Shown one piece after another: positions 6,459 through 13,481 of a stretch of DNA of 13,481 bases (position 1 is its first letter; each line of letters opens with the position of its first letter). Both the position numbers and the translations under genes were made by a program. The notes below the pieces were generated by a model. The model was given only the letters and a program-made list of their open reading frames with translations, did not search any database and had not been told where the DNA came from. Source of the DNA: an uncultured Lachnospiraceae bacterium (lineage in GTDB: Bacteria > Bacillota > Clostridia > Lachnospirales > Lachnospiraceae); NCBI GenBank assembly GCA_945836565.1, contig CAMALN010000019.1, positions 1 to 13,481 on the forward strand, in the 5' to 3' direction.

Positions 6459-7538
6459 TTAGTCACCAAATGATATACCAAGCATCTTTGCATTCTTAAC
6501 TATGCTGTCATCAGGTGATACATACTTAAGCTTTCCTGCTGACTCTGAAAGCGGAATAGCAGTAACGTCATTATCCTTCATAACAACAAGCTTTCCAAAA
6601 TCCTCATTCTTGATGAGCTCTGCGGCCTTAGCACCGAATCTGCTTGAGATAACTCGGTCGTAAGGAACCGGACTTCCGCCTCTCTGAGTATGTCCCGGAA
6701 CTGTAACTCTGATATCCATTCCGCAGTAATCCTTAATCTTATCCGCAATCTCATATGCTACCGAAGGATACTTCTCGGCTGCGGCTGCTATGGCTGCCTT
6801 TCTCTCCTTCTTCGGAAGCTCGGCAACCTCCTTTGATATAGCACCTTCAGCAACTGCAAGGATAGAGAAGCCCTTGCCCTGCTTGGTTCTCTTATCAAGG
6901 GCCTGACATACCTTCTTGATGTCGTATGGTATCTCAGGTATAAGGATGATGTCTGCGCCTGAAGCAATACCTGCATGAAGTGTAATCCAGCCAACCTTGT
7001 GTCCCATTATCTCTACTATAAATACTCTGTTGTGTGAGCACGCTGTTGTGTGTATGCAGTCAATCGCATTTGTAGCTATATCAACAGCGCTCTGGAAACC
7101 GAATGTCATATCAGTTCCCCATATATCGTTATCAATTGTCTTTGGAAGACCAACTACATTCAAGCCCTCCTCACTGAGAAGATTTGCGGTCTTCTGCGAA
7201 CCGTTTCCACCAAGCACAACAAGACAATCGAGCTTAAGCTTCTTGTAGGTGTCCTTCATAGCCTTTACCTTGTCAAGGCCATCCTCTGTAGGAACTCCCA
7301 TCATCTTGAACGGCTGTCTTGAGCTTCCAAGAATCGTGCCACCCTTTGTAAGTATTCCGGAAAAATCATCAGCCGAAAGCTTCTTATAATTTCCATACAT
7401 AAGGCCCTTGTAGCCCTCAAGAAATCCGTAGATTTCAACCTCCTTAAAGCAACTATACAAGCCCTTAACCACACCCCTCATGGTTGCATTAAGTGCCTGA
7501 CAGTCACCACCGCTTGTAAGCATACCTATTCTCTTCAT
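6459..7538 (-). CDS. pfkA: 6-phosphofructokinase with mixed ATP/PPi signature
   Basis: A 359-residue phosphofructokinase that phosphorylates fructose 6-phosphate to fructose 1,6-bisphosphate in glycolysis. Visible motifs are LTSGGDCQALNA (7-18), GSSR (71-74), LGGNGS (109-114), PKTIDNDI (132-139), MGH (178-180), PEIP (201-204) and PGHTQRGGSP (281-290). Donor-choice positions are mixed: Gly113 matches ATP enzymes, whereas Lys133 in PKTIDND matches PPi enzymes. Asn112 replaces the usual metal-binding Asp of GGDGS. The donor cannot be settled from sequence. I chose the ATG at 7538-7536 because GTGAGG precedes it at a good distance and the family begins MKRIG. An ATG ten codons upstream (7568) lacks a ribosome binding site. 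It is 44 bases after recR and last in its operon. Confidence 0.95.
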   Translation of the reverse strand: MKRIGMLTSGGDCQALNATMRGVVKGLYSCFKEVEIYGFLEGYKGLMYGNYKKLSADDFSGILTKGGTILGSSRQPFKMMGVPTEDGLDKVKAMKDTYKKLKLDCLVVLGGNGSQKTANLLSEEGLNVVGLPKTIDNDIWGTDMTFGFQSAVDIATNAIDCIHTTACSHNRVFIVEIMGHKVGWITLHAGIASGADIILIPEIPYDIKKVCQALDKRTKQGKGFSILAVAEGAISKEVAELPKKERKAAIAAAAEKYPSVAYEIADKIKDYCGMDIRVTVPGHTQRGGSPVPYDRVISSRFGAKAAELIKNEDFGKLVVMKDNDVTAIPLSESAGKLKYVSPDDSIVKNAKMLGISFGD

Positions 7539-7582
7539 ATCGTATACCTCACTTTCCGCATATGTCATATAATTGCATACGC

Positions 7583-8182
7583 TTATATAGTTATTCTACC
7601 CTCTAATGCTCTAAGTAATGTAACCTCATCTATGCACTCCAAATCTCCTCCTACCGGAACACCGGTAGCTATTCTGGTTGTCTTGATGCCGGAAGGCTTG
7701 ACAAGCTTTGAGATATACATAGCGGTCGCTTCACCCTCAACACTAGAATTTGTTGCTATTATTAACTCCTCCGTATCCTCCCGCTGTATACGCTGTATAA
7801 GCTCCTTTAGCTTTATGTCGGCTACACCTATACCGAGTGCAGGATTGATAACTCCGTGAAGAACATGGTATACACCCTTGAACTGTGCCGTCTTCTCATA
7901 CGCAGCCATGTCTCTGGGCGATTCAACTACCATTATAGTCTTATGGTCTCTCGAAGGCGATGCACATATCGGACACACCTCCTTATCTGACAGTGTGTAG
8001 CAGTCCCTGCAATATTTGATGTTCTTTCTAGCATCAAGCATTACCTGTGACAGCTTCTCTACCTTTTCCTCAGGCATATTTATAATATAAAATGCCAGTC
8101 GCTGTGCTGACTTGCCTCCTATTCCCGGAAGTCTGGAAAGCTCCTCTATAAGCTTACTTAACAAACCACCATAAACATCCAT
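7583..8182 (-). CDS. recR: Recombination protein RecR
   Basis: A 199-residue RecR, the usual family length. RecR acts with RecO and RecF to load RecA on gapped, SSB-coated DNA during recombinational repair. The order of parts is complete: an N-terminal helix-hairpin-helix (LSRLPGIGGKSAQRLAFYI, 15-33), a four-cysteine zinc site (Cys58, Cys61, Cys70, Cys73), a Toprim domain from about 81 (TIMVVESPRD, then ATNSSVEGEATAMYI) and the C-terminal GVPVGGDLECIDEVTLLRALEGR segment. AGGAAG around 8188-8193 supports the ATG at 8182. The gene follows ybaB after 102 bases, a slightly long gap that shows neither a terminator hairpin nor a convincing promoter, so it is most likely co-transcribed with dnaX and ybaB. 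Confidence 0.98.
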   Translation of the reverse strand: MDVYGGLLSKLIEELSRLPGIGGKSAQRLAFYIINMPEEKVEKLSQVMLDARKNIKYCRDCYTLSDKEVCPICASPSRDHKTIMVVESPRDMAAYEKTAQFKGVYHVLHGVINPALGIGVADIKLKELIQRIQREDTEELIIATNSSVEGEATAMYISKLVKPSGIKTTRIATGVPVGGDLECIDEVTLLRALEGRITI

Positions 8183-8284
8183 CTATATCTTCCTTTTTTT
8201 GTTGATTTTCATACTTTATATACATAATATATTCTCTATATCATGATAACGAAGCATATTGTAACCGTATAATCTGTGCCGGTC

Positions 8285-8632
8285 TTAGAATGGGAAGCCG
8301 CCGCCTAAGCCGCCGGTAATTGCCCCCATCTGTGACTTCTCATCCTCAGCCTGAAGTCTTATAACCTCATTAACAGCTGCCATTACAGTGTCCTCAAGTG
8401 TCTCTATGTCATCAGGGTCTACTATGTCCTCCTCTATGTGAAGCTCGATGATTTCCTTCTTGCCATTCATCTTTACCTTGACAACTCCGCCACCTGCTGC
8501 TGCCTCATATTCCTTCTCCTCAAGGGCCTTTGTGGTCTCCTCCATCTGCTTCTGCATCTTCTGCGCCTGCTTCATAAGGTTTCCCATTCCTCCTGGCATC
8601 ATTCCGCCCGGATATCCGCCTCTCTTTGCCAT
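8285..8632 (-). CDS. ybaB: YbaB/EbfC family nucleoid-associated protein
   Basis: A 115-residue member of the YbaB/EbfC family, small dimeric DNA-binding proteins that coat the nucleoid and influence gene expression. The N-terminus is glycine- and methionine-rich (RGGYPGGMMPGGMGN), followed by a long helix (LMKQAQKMQKQMEETTKALEEKEYE). Next come the conserved strand segment GGGVVKVKMNGKKEIIELHI and a second helical part with DPDDIETLEDTVMAAVNEVIR. The C-terminus GGLGGGFPF is typical. An AAAGGAGG-type ribosome binding site around 8639-8646 fixes the start. It lies 40 bases after dnaX and before recR, the conserved bacterial arrangement, which supports a role linked to replication and repair. The length is normal. 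Confidence 0.97.
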   Translation of the reverse strand: MAKRGGYPGGMMPGGMGNLMKQAQKMQKQMEETTKALEEKEYEAAAGGGVVKVKMNGKKEIIELHIEEDIVDPDDIETLEDTVMAAVNEVIRLQAEDEKSQMGAITGGLGGGFPF

Positions 8633-8672
8633 ATCATTATCCTCCTTTAATTAGATTAGCATTCTATATATA

Positions 8673-10307
8673 TTAATTTTTAATAAATTCTAATTTTATA
8701 CCTTCTGTATTAAGCTTCGACAAATCCCAAAGTTGGGCCTCAGCTCCGCTGTCTCCTTCAGCAACCTTTCGCACATTGAGCTTAATATTCTTCTCAGTTA
8801 TCTCAGATATCATATTCTGAGTATTCTCAAGGTTTTGTGGTCTCGAAAAGAATTCTATCGCCGTTTTATTCTCATGGGAATCTACGAAAACTATGTCAAG
8901 TCTCGACTCCTCACTCGTAGGCTGAAGCATTCCCTGCTTTAGAAACTTTTTGCTCGGCATAACAAGGTTGTCGCAAATGTAGGTATACATAGCCGCTATC
9001 TGCTTAAGCTCATTTACCTTTGCGGCCGGATATTTACTCGCGATATTCTCAGCAACCTGATTCGATATATCCGGCTGTGCGGACTTAACTGCTTCTGCCT
9101 GCCCATCATTTGCCGGTAGCACAGATATATTCTGAAGGCTTTGTTCTATACGCTTATCTATATCCTCGTTCTGCTTCTCGATATCAGAAAGCCTCTTTTC
9201 CATAGCTCCTATGCCATGCTGCATAGAAGGCTTACATAGCTTAATAATCGCAACCTCAAGCATTACCTTCTTCACATAAGCAGTACCTATTCTAACCGCG
9301 GCTTCCTGCATACTGTTGATACAGTCTATGAGGTAATTCTCATCCATATCCTTACCAAGCTCTATAAGCTTAGCGATATTTTCGGATGTAAGTTCAAGTC
9401 TGAAGGTAGGATCAAGCTTCAACAGCAGGACATCTCTTATGAACATAATCAGATCATTTGCAAACTGCGCCAGGTCCTTGCCGTCATAGGTCACCTCATC
9501 GACAACCTCTAGCGCGGTCTTGACATCCTCAGCATATATCGCCTTGAAAAGCCTTATATAGATGTCTATATCAACCGTACCGATGGTTTCAAGCACTCTG
9601 TCATAGGTAAGCTCCTCGCCTAAGTTAAATGCTATACACTGGTCTAAGATGCTAAGTGCATCTCTCATGGAGCCATCCGCCGCACCCGCAATATAATCCA
9701 AGGCATCTCTTGTTGCCGGTACATTTTCTCTCTCCAGAAGCTCCGCCAATCTGTCGGTTATAGTCTCTCTTGGTATCCTCTTGAAATCATAATGCTGACA
9801 TCTCGAGGATATGGTAGCCGGTATCTTGTGTGCCTCTGTGGTTGCCAGTATAAATATAACATATTCCGGCGGTTCCTCAAGTGTCTTGAGCAAGGCATTG
9901 AAGGCACCTGCTGAAAGCATATGAACCTCATCTATGATATATACGAGATACCTTGAATCACTCGGACTGTAATTGACCGCATTCTGTATCTGTCTTATAT
10001 TATCCACACCATTGTTTGATGCGGCATCTATCTCAACTACATTAGTAGCCTGCCCCATCGCTATACGCCTACAGCTCTCGCATTCGTTGCACGGACTTCC
10101 GTCCACCGGGTGCTCGCAGTTCGCCGCCTTGGCCATAATCTTGGCTAATGTAGTCTTTCCTGTTCCCCTTGTCCCGCAGAACAGATATGCATGACCTATC
10201 CTTTGGAACTTTATCTGATTCTTTAATGTTGTTACAACGTGCTCCTGACCCTTTACCTCTTCAAAATTATCAGGACGCCATTTTCGATATAGTGCTACAT
10301 ACGACAT
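8673..10307 (-). CDS. dnaX: DNA polymerase III subunit gamma/tau
   Basis: A 544-residue clamp-loader ATPase that loads the beta sliding clamp and organises the replicative polymerase. The AAA+ module has Walker A GTRGTGKT (45-52), a four-cysteine zinc module (Cys64, 73, 76, 79), Walker B DEVH (126-129), sensor 1 ATTE (155-158) and the arginine finger motif SRC (168-170). Lid and collar domains extend to about 360. A predicted coiled coil (about 363-390, MEKRLSDIEKQNEDIDKRIEQ) and a tau-like tail follow. I found no A-rich slippery heptamer like that of Escherichia coli, so a shorter gamma form is not supported. The ribosome binding site is weak (GAGAGAAG). The gene starts 15 bases after the flavodoxin-SCP2-like gene. 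Confidence 0.98.
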   Translation of the reverse strand: MSYVALYRKWRPDNFEEVKGQEHVVTTLKNQIKFQRIGHAYLFCGTRGTGKTTLAKIMAKAANCEHPVDGSPCNECESCRRIAMGQATNVVEIDAASNNGVDNIRQIQNAVNYSPSDSRYLVYIIDEVHMLSAGAFNALLKTLEEPPEYVIFILATTEAHKIPATISSRCQHYDFKRIPRETITDRLAELLERENVPATRDALDYIAGAADGSMRDALSILDQCIAFNLGEELTYDRVLETIGTVDIDIYIRLFKAIYAEDVKTALEVVDEVTYDGKDLAQFANDLIMFIRDVLLLKLDPTFRLELTSENIAKLIELGKDMDENYLIDCINSMQEAAVRIGTAYVKKVMLEVAIIKLCKPSMQHGIGAMEKRLSDIEKQNEDIDKRIEQSLQNISVLPANDGQAEAVKSAQPDISNQVAENIASKYPAAKVNELKQIAAMYTYICDNLVMPSKKFLKQGMLQPTSEESRLDIVFVDSHENKTAIEFFSRPQNLENTQNMISEITEKNIKLNVRKVAEGDSGAEAQLWDLSKLNTEGIKLEFIKN

Positions 10308-10322
10308 ATAGCTTCTCTCTTT

Positions 10323-11327
10323 CTATTTCTTAAATACAAAAAGCTGATCCAACATTCTTAAGGTCTTGAAATTGCCCTTTGCCGTAATCTCTCCTGACAT
10401 AAAGCCATTCTGGAAGGTTCCCTTGCCGGCGATGATATTTCTAAGCATGTCACTCTTAACCTTAAGCTTCACGTCACCATCCTGGTCCTCCTCATACTGG
10501 CACAAAAGTGTGTCGCTTACACGAAGCACCAGCACCTTTCTGATATCCGGAATAACCATTACGTACTTCGCCTTAAAGCCCGGTGATGACTTGAAGCTCT
10601 TGTAGAGGGCTTCTATAACCTCATCCTCATACTGTTCCTCCTCTACCTCAGGGGTCTCCCCTAAAAGCTGCTTAAACATAGCAGAAAGCTCCTCTATATC
10701 CTCCTTCTGCTGCTTAACATATCCGTCGTTTGATACAAACTTTGAAAGCTGCTCACTCTCCTGAGGTGTGAGATTTATATTCGATTTCTTGATAATATTA
10801 TTTCTAACCGCTGTATTGCTCGTCGGAAGCTTGACAGCCTTCTGGTTGATAGCGCGATAGAAATCCTCGGCCTTTCTCTCAAGCATTGCCAGATAAGCGG
10901 TATTGCGCTCAAATACCTCATGAGAATCAACATATGCGGCAAAGCCGTTTAAAGATATACCGCCTAGCACATCCCATGCTTTTCTCAAGGTAAGCTCTGC
11001 GTCCTGCTCGCCGTATGCAGTGGCAACCACGACCGGGAGCATATATATGCCTGCAAGCTTTTTCTTGTCAGCATACAGCCAGCACATATCCAGAAACTGC
11101 TGCATATAACCGCCTATGCCAAACCACTCCACACTGGCTGCAAGGATTACCCCGTCACAATCCTTCAAGGTGTTTGGAAGCGTGGCTATGCCAGCCTTAT
11201 CCTCATACATATTATATCTGTTTACTGTGACTCTAAGCTCCTCGAGAACACTTACCATCTTCTCGATTACATAGAGTGTCGGGTCTTCGATCAGACCTCT
11301 TCCACCATAGTATATATTTATCTTCAC
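10323..11327 (-). CDS. Flavodoxin/NAD(P)H-dependent FMN reductase-like domain fused to SCP2-like domain
   Basis: A cytosolic protein of 334 residues. Residues 1-160 form a flavodoxin-like fold: a first strand VKINIYYGG, the strand-loop segment DGVILAASVEWFGIGGYMQQFLD (about 58-80) and LPVVVATAYGE (about 97-107), as in FMN-dependent NAD(P)H oxidoreductases. A helical, charged linker with an acidic stretch (about 225-236) leads to a C-terminal domain whose MLRNIIAGKGTFQNGFMSG and ITAKGNFKTLRMLDQLF pattern resembles SCP2-like lipid-binding domains. A redox enzyme acting on, or sensing, a hydrophobic ligand is possible but inferred. The start is GTG. I prefer 11327 because GGGGTGA lies 5 bases upstream; GTG at 11336 (three codons longer) has no correctly spaced site. 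It lies between aspS and dnaX with short gaps. Confidence 0.9.
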   Translation of the reverse strand: MKINIYYGGRGLIEDPTLYVIEKMVSVLEELRVTVNRYNMYEDKAGIATLPNTLKDCDGVILAASVEWFGIGGYMQQFLDMCWLYADKKKLAGIYMLPVVVATAYGEQDAELTLRKAWDVLGGISLNGFAAYVDSHEVFERNTAYLAMLERKAEDFYRAINQKAVKLPTSNTAVRNNIIKKSNINLTPQESEQLSKFVSNDGYVKQQKEDIEELSAMFKQLLGETPEVEEEQYEDEVIEALYKSFKSSPGFKAKYVMVIPDIRKVLVLRVSDTLLCQYEEDQDGDVKLKVKSDMLRNIIAGKGTFQNGFMSGEITAKGNFKTLRMLDQLFVFKK

Positions 11328-11365
11328 AAGCTTCACCCCGCCTATATAGCAATTGCCTTACAATA

Positions 11366-13123
11366 CTATTTCTCTTCATTAACTATTGCGATATGAACAT
11401 CATCTAACTGGCTCTTATTTACCTCGGATGGTGCACCCATCATGATATCCTGTGCATTTTTATTCATAGGGAATGGTATAATCTCCCTTATGCTCTCCTC
11501 GCCGGAAATGAGCATTATCATACGGTCTACTCCCGGTGCGATTCCTGCATGTGGAGGTGCTCCATAGCAGAATGCATTGTACATAGCAGGGAACTTAGCC
11601 TTTACATCATCCTCACCAAGACCAACTATGTTAAATGCCTTAACCATAATCTCTGGGTCATGGTTTCTTACTGCTCCTGATGAAAGCTCGATACCATTAC
11701 ATACAAGGTCATACTGATATGCAAGTATATCAAGTGGTTCCATAGTCTCAAGCGCTTCCATACCACCCTGTGGCATAGAGAACGGATTGTGACAGAACTC
11801 AAGCTCGCCTGACTCCTCACCTATCTCATACATAGGGAAATCAACTATCCAGCAAAACTCGTAGCATTCCTTGTTCATGTGCTTTGGACAAGCTGCACCG
11901 ATAAGCTTACGGTATACGCCCGCTGCCTTAAGTGCCTGTGCCTTGGTACCTGCCGTAACTGCTACGAAATCACCATTCTTCAAGCCTAAAGCCGACTTCA
12001 CTGCATCTCCGTTTTCCTTAAGGAACTTAGAGATACCACCTACAAACTCTCCGTTTTCATCTATTCTGAACCAATATCCCTTATATCCTGACTGAACCTC
12101 TACCTCGGCGCACATAGCATCGATGACCTTTCTTGTAGCCTCGAAGCCATCTACTACGATAGCTCTTACGTCAGCATTTTCAAATGGTGGGAAGCCGTTA
12201 TTTGCCATAACAGCTGTTGCATCTGTAATAGTTAAATCTATACGAAGGTCCGGCTTGTCTGTACCGTACTTCTCCAATGATTCAAGATATGAGATTCTGG
12301 CAAATGGTGCCTTAGAAGCTGTGTTATATACACCGTACTTTGCAAATACAGGTGGAAGTACGTCCTCGATAATTTCAAATACATCCTCCTGGCTTGCAAA
12401 TGACATCTCCATATCAAGCTGATAGAACTCTCCCGGTGAACGGTCTGCTCTTGCATCCTCATCTCTAAAGCATGGTGCAATCTGGAAATATCTGTCTACA
12501 CCTGAAGCCATAAGAAGCTGCTTGAACTGCTGCGGCGCCTGTGGCAAAGCGTAGAACTTGCCCGGATGCTTACGTGCAGGTACAAGGTAATCTCTTGCCC
12601 CCTCCGGTGATGAGCAGGTAAGAATAGGAGTAGTAATCTCCATAAAGTCATGCTCGTTCATGCTCTTTCTAAGCTCGTTTACGATTGCACTTCTAAGCTT
12701 GATTTTACTCATAACCGCCGGGTTACGCAAATCAAGATATCTGTATTTTAATCTGGTATTCTCATCTGCTTCCTTAGAATGATTAATCTGGAACGGAAGC
12801 TCATTGTATCTGCACTTACCCAAAAGCTCTATCTTAGTAGGCACTACCTCTATATCGCCGGTAGCAAGATCCTTAGCCTTGTTTGAACGCTCTCTTACCT
12901 CACCCTCGATAGCTATAGTGGACTCATAGTTAAACCCGTCTACGATTTCCATCATCTCCTCGGTCTCTACTACAACCTGAGTAATTCCATAGAAATCTCT
13001 CAATATAAGAAAGCCTAGATTCTTACTTACCTTTCTCATGTTCTCATACCAGCCAACTATTCTGACCTGCTTACCTGCATCCTCGATACGAAGCTGTCCG
13101 CAATTATGTGTTCTTCCCTGCAT
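11366..13123 (-). CDS. aspS: Aspartyl-tRNA synthetase
   Basis: A 585-residue bacterial-type class IIb aspartyl-tRNA synthetase that attaches aspartate to tRNA-Asp. It has an N-terminal OB-fold anticodon-binding domain (about 1-105), the class II core with motif 1 near 140-167, SPEGARDYLVP (172-182), motif 2 FRDEDARADRSPGEF (219-233), an inserted GAD domain (about 290-415), and motif 3 GIAPGVDRMIMLI (527-539). In the anticodon-domain loop the sequence SKNLGF places Leu36 where tRNA-Asn-permissive enzymes often have His, which weakly favours a tRNA-Asp-specific enzyme. Length and motifs are complete. AGGCGG just upstream supports the ATG at 13123. It heads the minus-strand housekeeping operon, and its leader contains a C/G-rich hairpin. 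Confidence 0.99.
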   Translation of the reverse strand: MQGRTHNCGQLRIEDAGKQVRIVGWYENMRKVSKNLGFLILRDFYGITQVVVETEEMMEIVDGFNYESTIAIEGEVRERSNKAKDLATGDIEVVPTKIELLGKCRYNELPFQINHSKEADENTRLKYRYLDLRNPAVMSKIKLRSAIVNELRKSMNEHDFMEITTPILTCSSPEGARDYLVPARKHPGKFYALPQAPQQFKQLLMASGVDRYFQIAPCFRDEDARADRSPGEFYQLDMEMSFASQEDVFEIIEDVLPPVFAKYGVYNTASKAPFARISYLESLEKYGTDKPDLRIDLTITDATAVMANNGFPPFENADVRAIVVDGFEATRKVIDAMCAEVEVQSGYKGYWFRIDENGEFVGGISKFLKENGDAVKSALGLKNGDFVAVTAGTKAQALKAAGVYRKLIGAACPKHMNKECYEFCWIVDFPMYEIGEESGELEFCHNPFSMPQGGMEALETMEPLDILAYQYDLVCNGIELSSGAVRNHDPEIMVKAFNIVGLGEDDVKAKFPAMYNAFCYGAPPHAGIAPGVDRMIMLISGEESIREIIPFPMNKNAQDIMMGAPSEVNKSQLDDVHIAIVNEEK

Positions 13124-13209
13124 ATCTATACCGCCTTTTTCATATATTGTTTAATAACTTTATCTGTTCAGCATTTTACTACATGCCGACGGAAATAACA
13201 ATAGTTTAT

Positions 13210-13234
13210 GGGGGATGTCATCAAGATAACCCCC
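13210..13234 (-). other. Hairpin in the aspS leader region
   Basis: GGGGG (13210-13214) and CCCCC (13230-13234) can pair around a 15-base loop. The hairpin lies between the terminator at 13245-13287 and the aspS start at 13123. No T-run follows on the minus strand (ATAAAC), so it is not a standard terminator. It may be a leader structure if transcription starts upstream of it. I saw no T-box consensus downstream. Confidence 0.45.
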
Positions 13235-13244
13235 TCGTCTGAGT

Positions 13245-13287
13245 AAAAAAAACACCACCCTGCTTCAATTCAATTGAAAAAGGGTGG
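13245..13287 (-). terminator. Rho-independent terminator of the right-edge gene
   Basis: CCACCCT (13255-13261) and AGGGTGG (13281-13287) form the base of a hairpin, and TTCAAT (13264-13269) with ATTGAA (13273-13278) extends it around TCA. On the minus strand an eight-base T-run (13252-13245) follows. It lies 8 bases after the stop of the right-edge frame and isolates it from aspS. Confidence 0.92.
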
Positions 13288-13295
13288 GGAGATTA

Positions 13296-13481
13296 TTATT
13301 TCGCTGCTAAGGTTTGCAATTCCAAAAGCCTTTCATCGGAAATGATGGTTTCAGGAAAAGACTTTCTCAACAATTCAAAACTTGCTCCATTAGAAAAAAG
13401 GCTAAGAATATTTTTTTCATCCTCTAATCTTTTGATTGCTTGTGATGGCGTTTCTTCTATATTACCACCCATAATACTCAC
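13296..13481 (-). CDS. Hypothetical protein, C-terminal part or short complete frame
   Basis: The frame covers 61 codons up to the window edge, where the last codon reads GTG and could be a start; an ATG follows three codons later. It may equally be the C-terminus of a longer gene. The visible protein is charged and helical, with no signal or membrane segment. The segment NILSLFSNGASFELLRKSFPE has the helix-turn-helix rhythm seen at the C-termini of some transposase-like and Rpn-type proteins, but I cannot name a family. Isoleucine is mostly ATT or ATC, unlike the ATA-rich neighbours, a weak hint of different origin given only six codons. A strong terminator follows directly, which supports a real gene. 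Confidence 0.6.
   Translation of the reverse strand: MSIMGGNIEETPSQAIKRLEDEKNILSLFSNGASFELLRKSFPETIISDERLLELQTLAAK

Noticed and set aside
7539..7568. Upstream in-frame ATG for the phosphofructokinase.
   Set aside because: It has no ribosome binding site, whereas the internal ATG at 7538 has GTGAGG and matches the family N-terminus.
8930..8965. A-rich stretch AGCAAAAAGTTT in dnaX as a possible programmed frameshift site.
   Set aside because: It has only five A residues before G, not the A-AAA-AAG heptamer, and lies near the C-terminus where a shortened gamma form would gain little.
13245..13290. AGGGTGGTG on the minus strand resembles the T-box core AGGGTGGNACCGCG.
   Set aside because: It is followed directly by T residues rather than ACCGCG, is the closing arm of the terminator of the upstream gene, and there is too little leader for a T-box.

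Overview
The window looks like chromosomal DNA of a low-to-moderate GC Firmicute, most likely a member of the Lachnospiraceae (Clostridia). The main reasons are strong AGGAGG-type ribosome binding sites, frequent ATA isoleucine codons, the aspS / flavodoxin-like / dnaX / ybaB / recR / pfk gene order, a DUF1858 redox-disulfide protein, and a long anchored protein ending in a C39-like domain. The family-level placement is an inference from gene content. No rRNA, tRNA, CRISPR array, insertion sequence or phage gene was seen.

Left part (1-3293). Bases 1-321 contain no confidently assigned gene. They hold a stop-free, cysteine-rich minus-strand frame that runs off the left edge, candidate divergent promoters and several inverted repeats. 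Three plus-strand genes follow with short gaps and good ribosome binding sites, probably as one operon: a 70-residue CxxC protein (DUF1858), a seven-helix BI-1/YccA-type membrane protein, and a full-length transketolase. Two hairpins follow. The first (3301-3331) has no T-run. The second (3354-3392) is a 14-bp-stem bidirectional terminator that separates the convergent transcription units.

Middle part (3432-6361, minus strand). Two lineage-type genes lie in tandem: a 114-residue protein with an arginine-rich tail and an 852-residue membrane-anchored protein. The large protein has a beta-propeller-like middle and a C-terminal domain resembling a C39 papain-like peptidase whose histidine motif looks lost. 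This pair is the least understood content of the window.

Right part (6459-13123, minus strand). A housekeeping cluster is transcribed leftwards: aspS, a flavodoxin-SCP2-like fusion, dnaX, ybaB, recR and a phosphofructokinase with mixed ATP/PPi signature residues. It ends at a hairpin terminator (6385-6414). The dnaX-ybaB-recR core serves replication and recombinational repair. The kinase and the transketolase, on opposite strands, are glycolytic and pentose-phosphate enzymes. At the right edge lies a short minus-strand frame with its own terminator and then a hairpin-containing leader of aspS.
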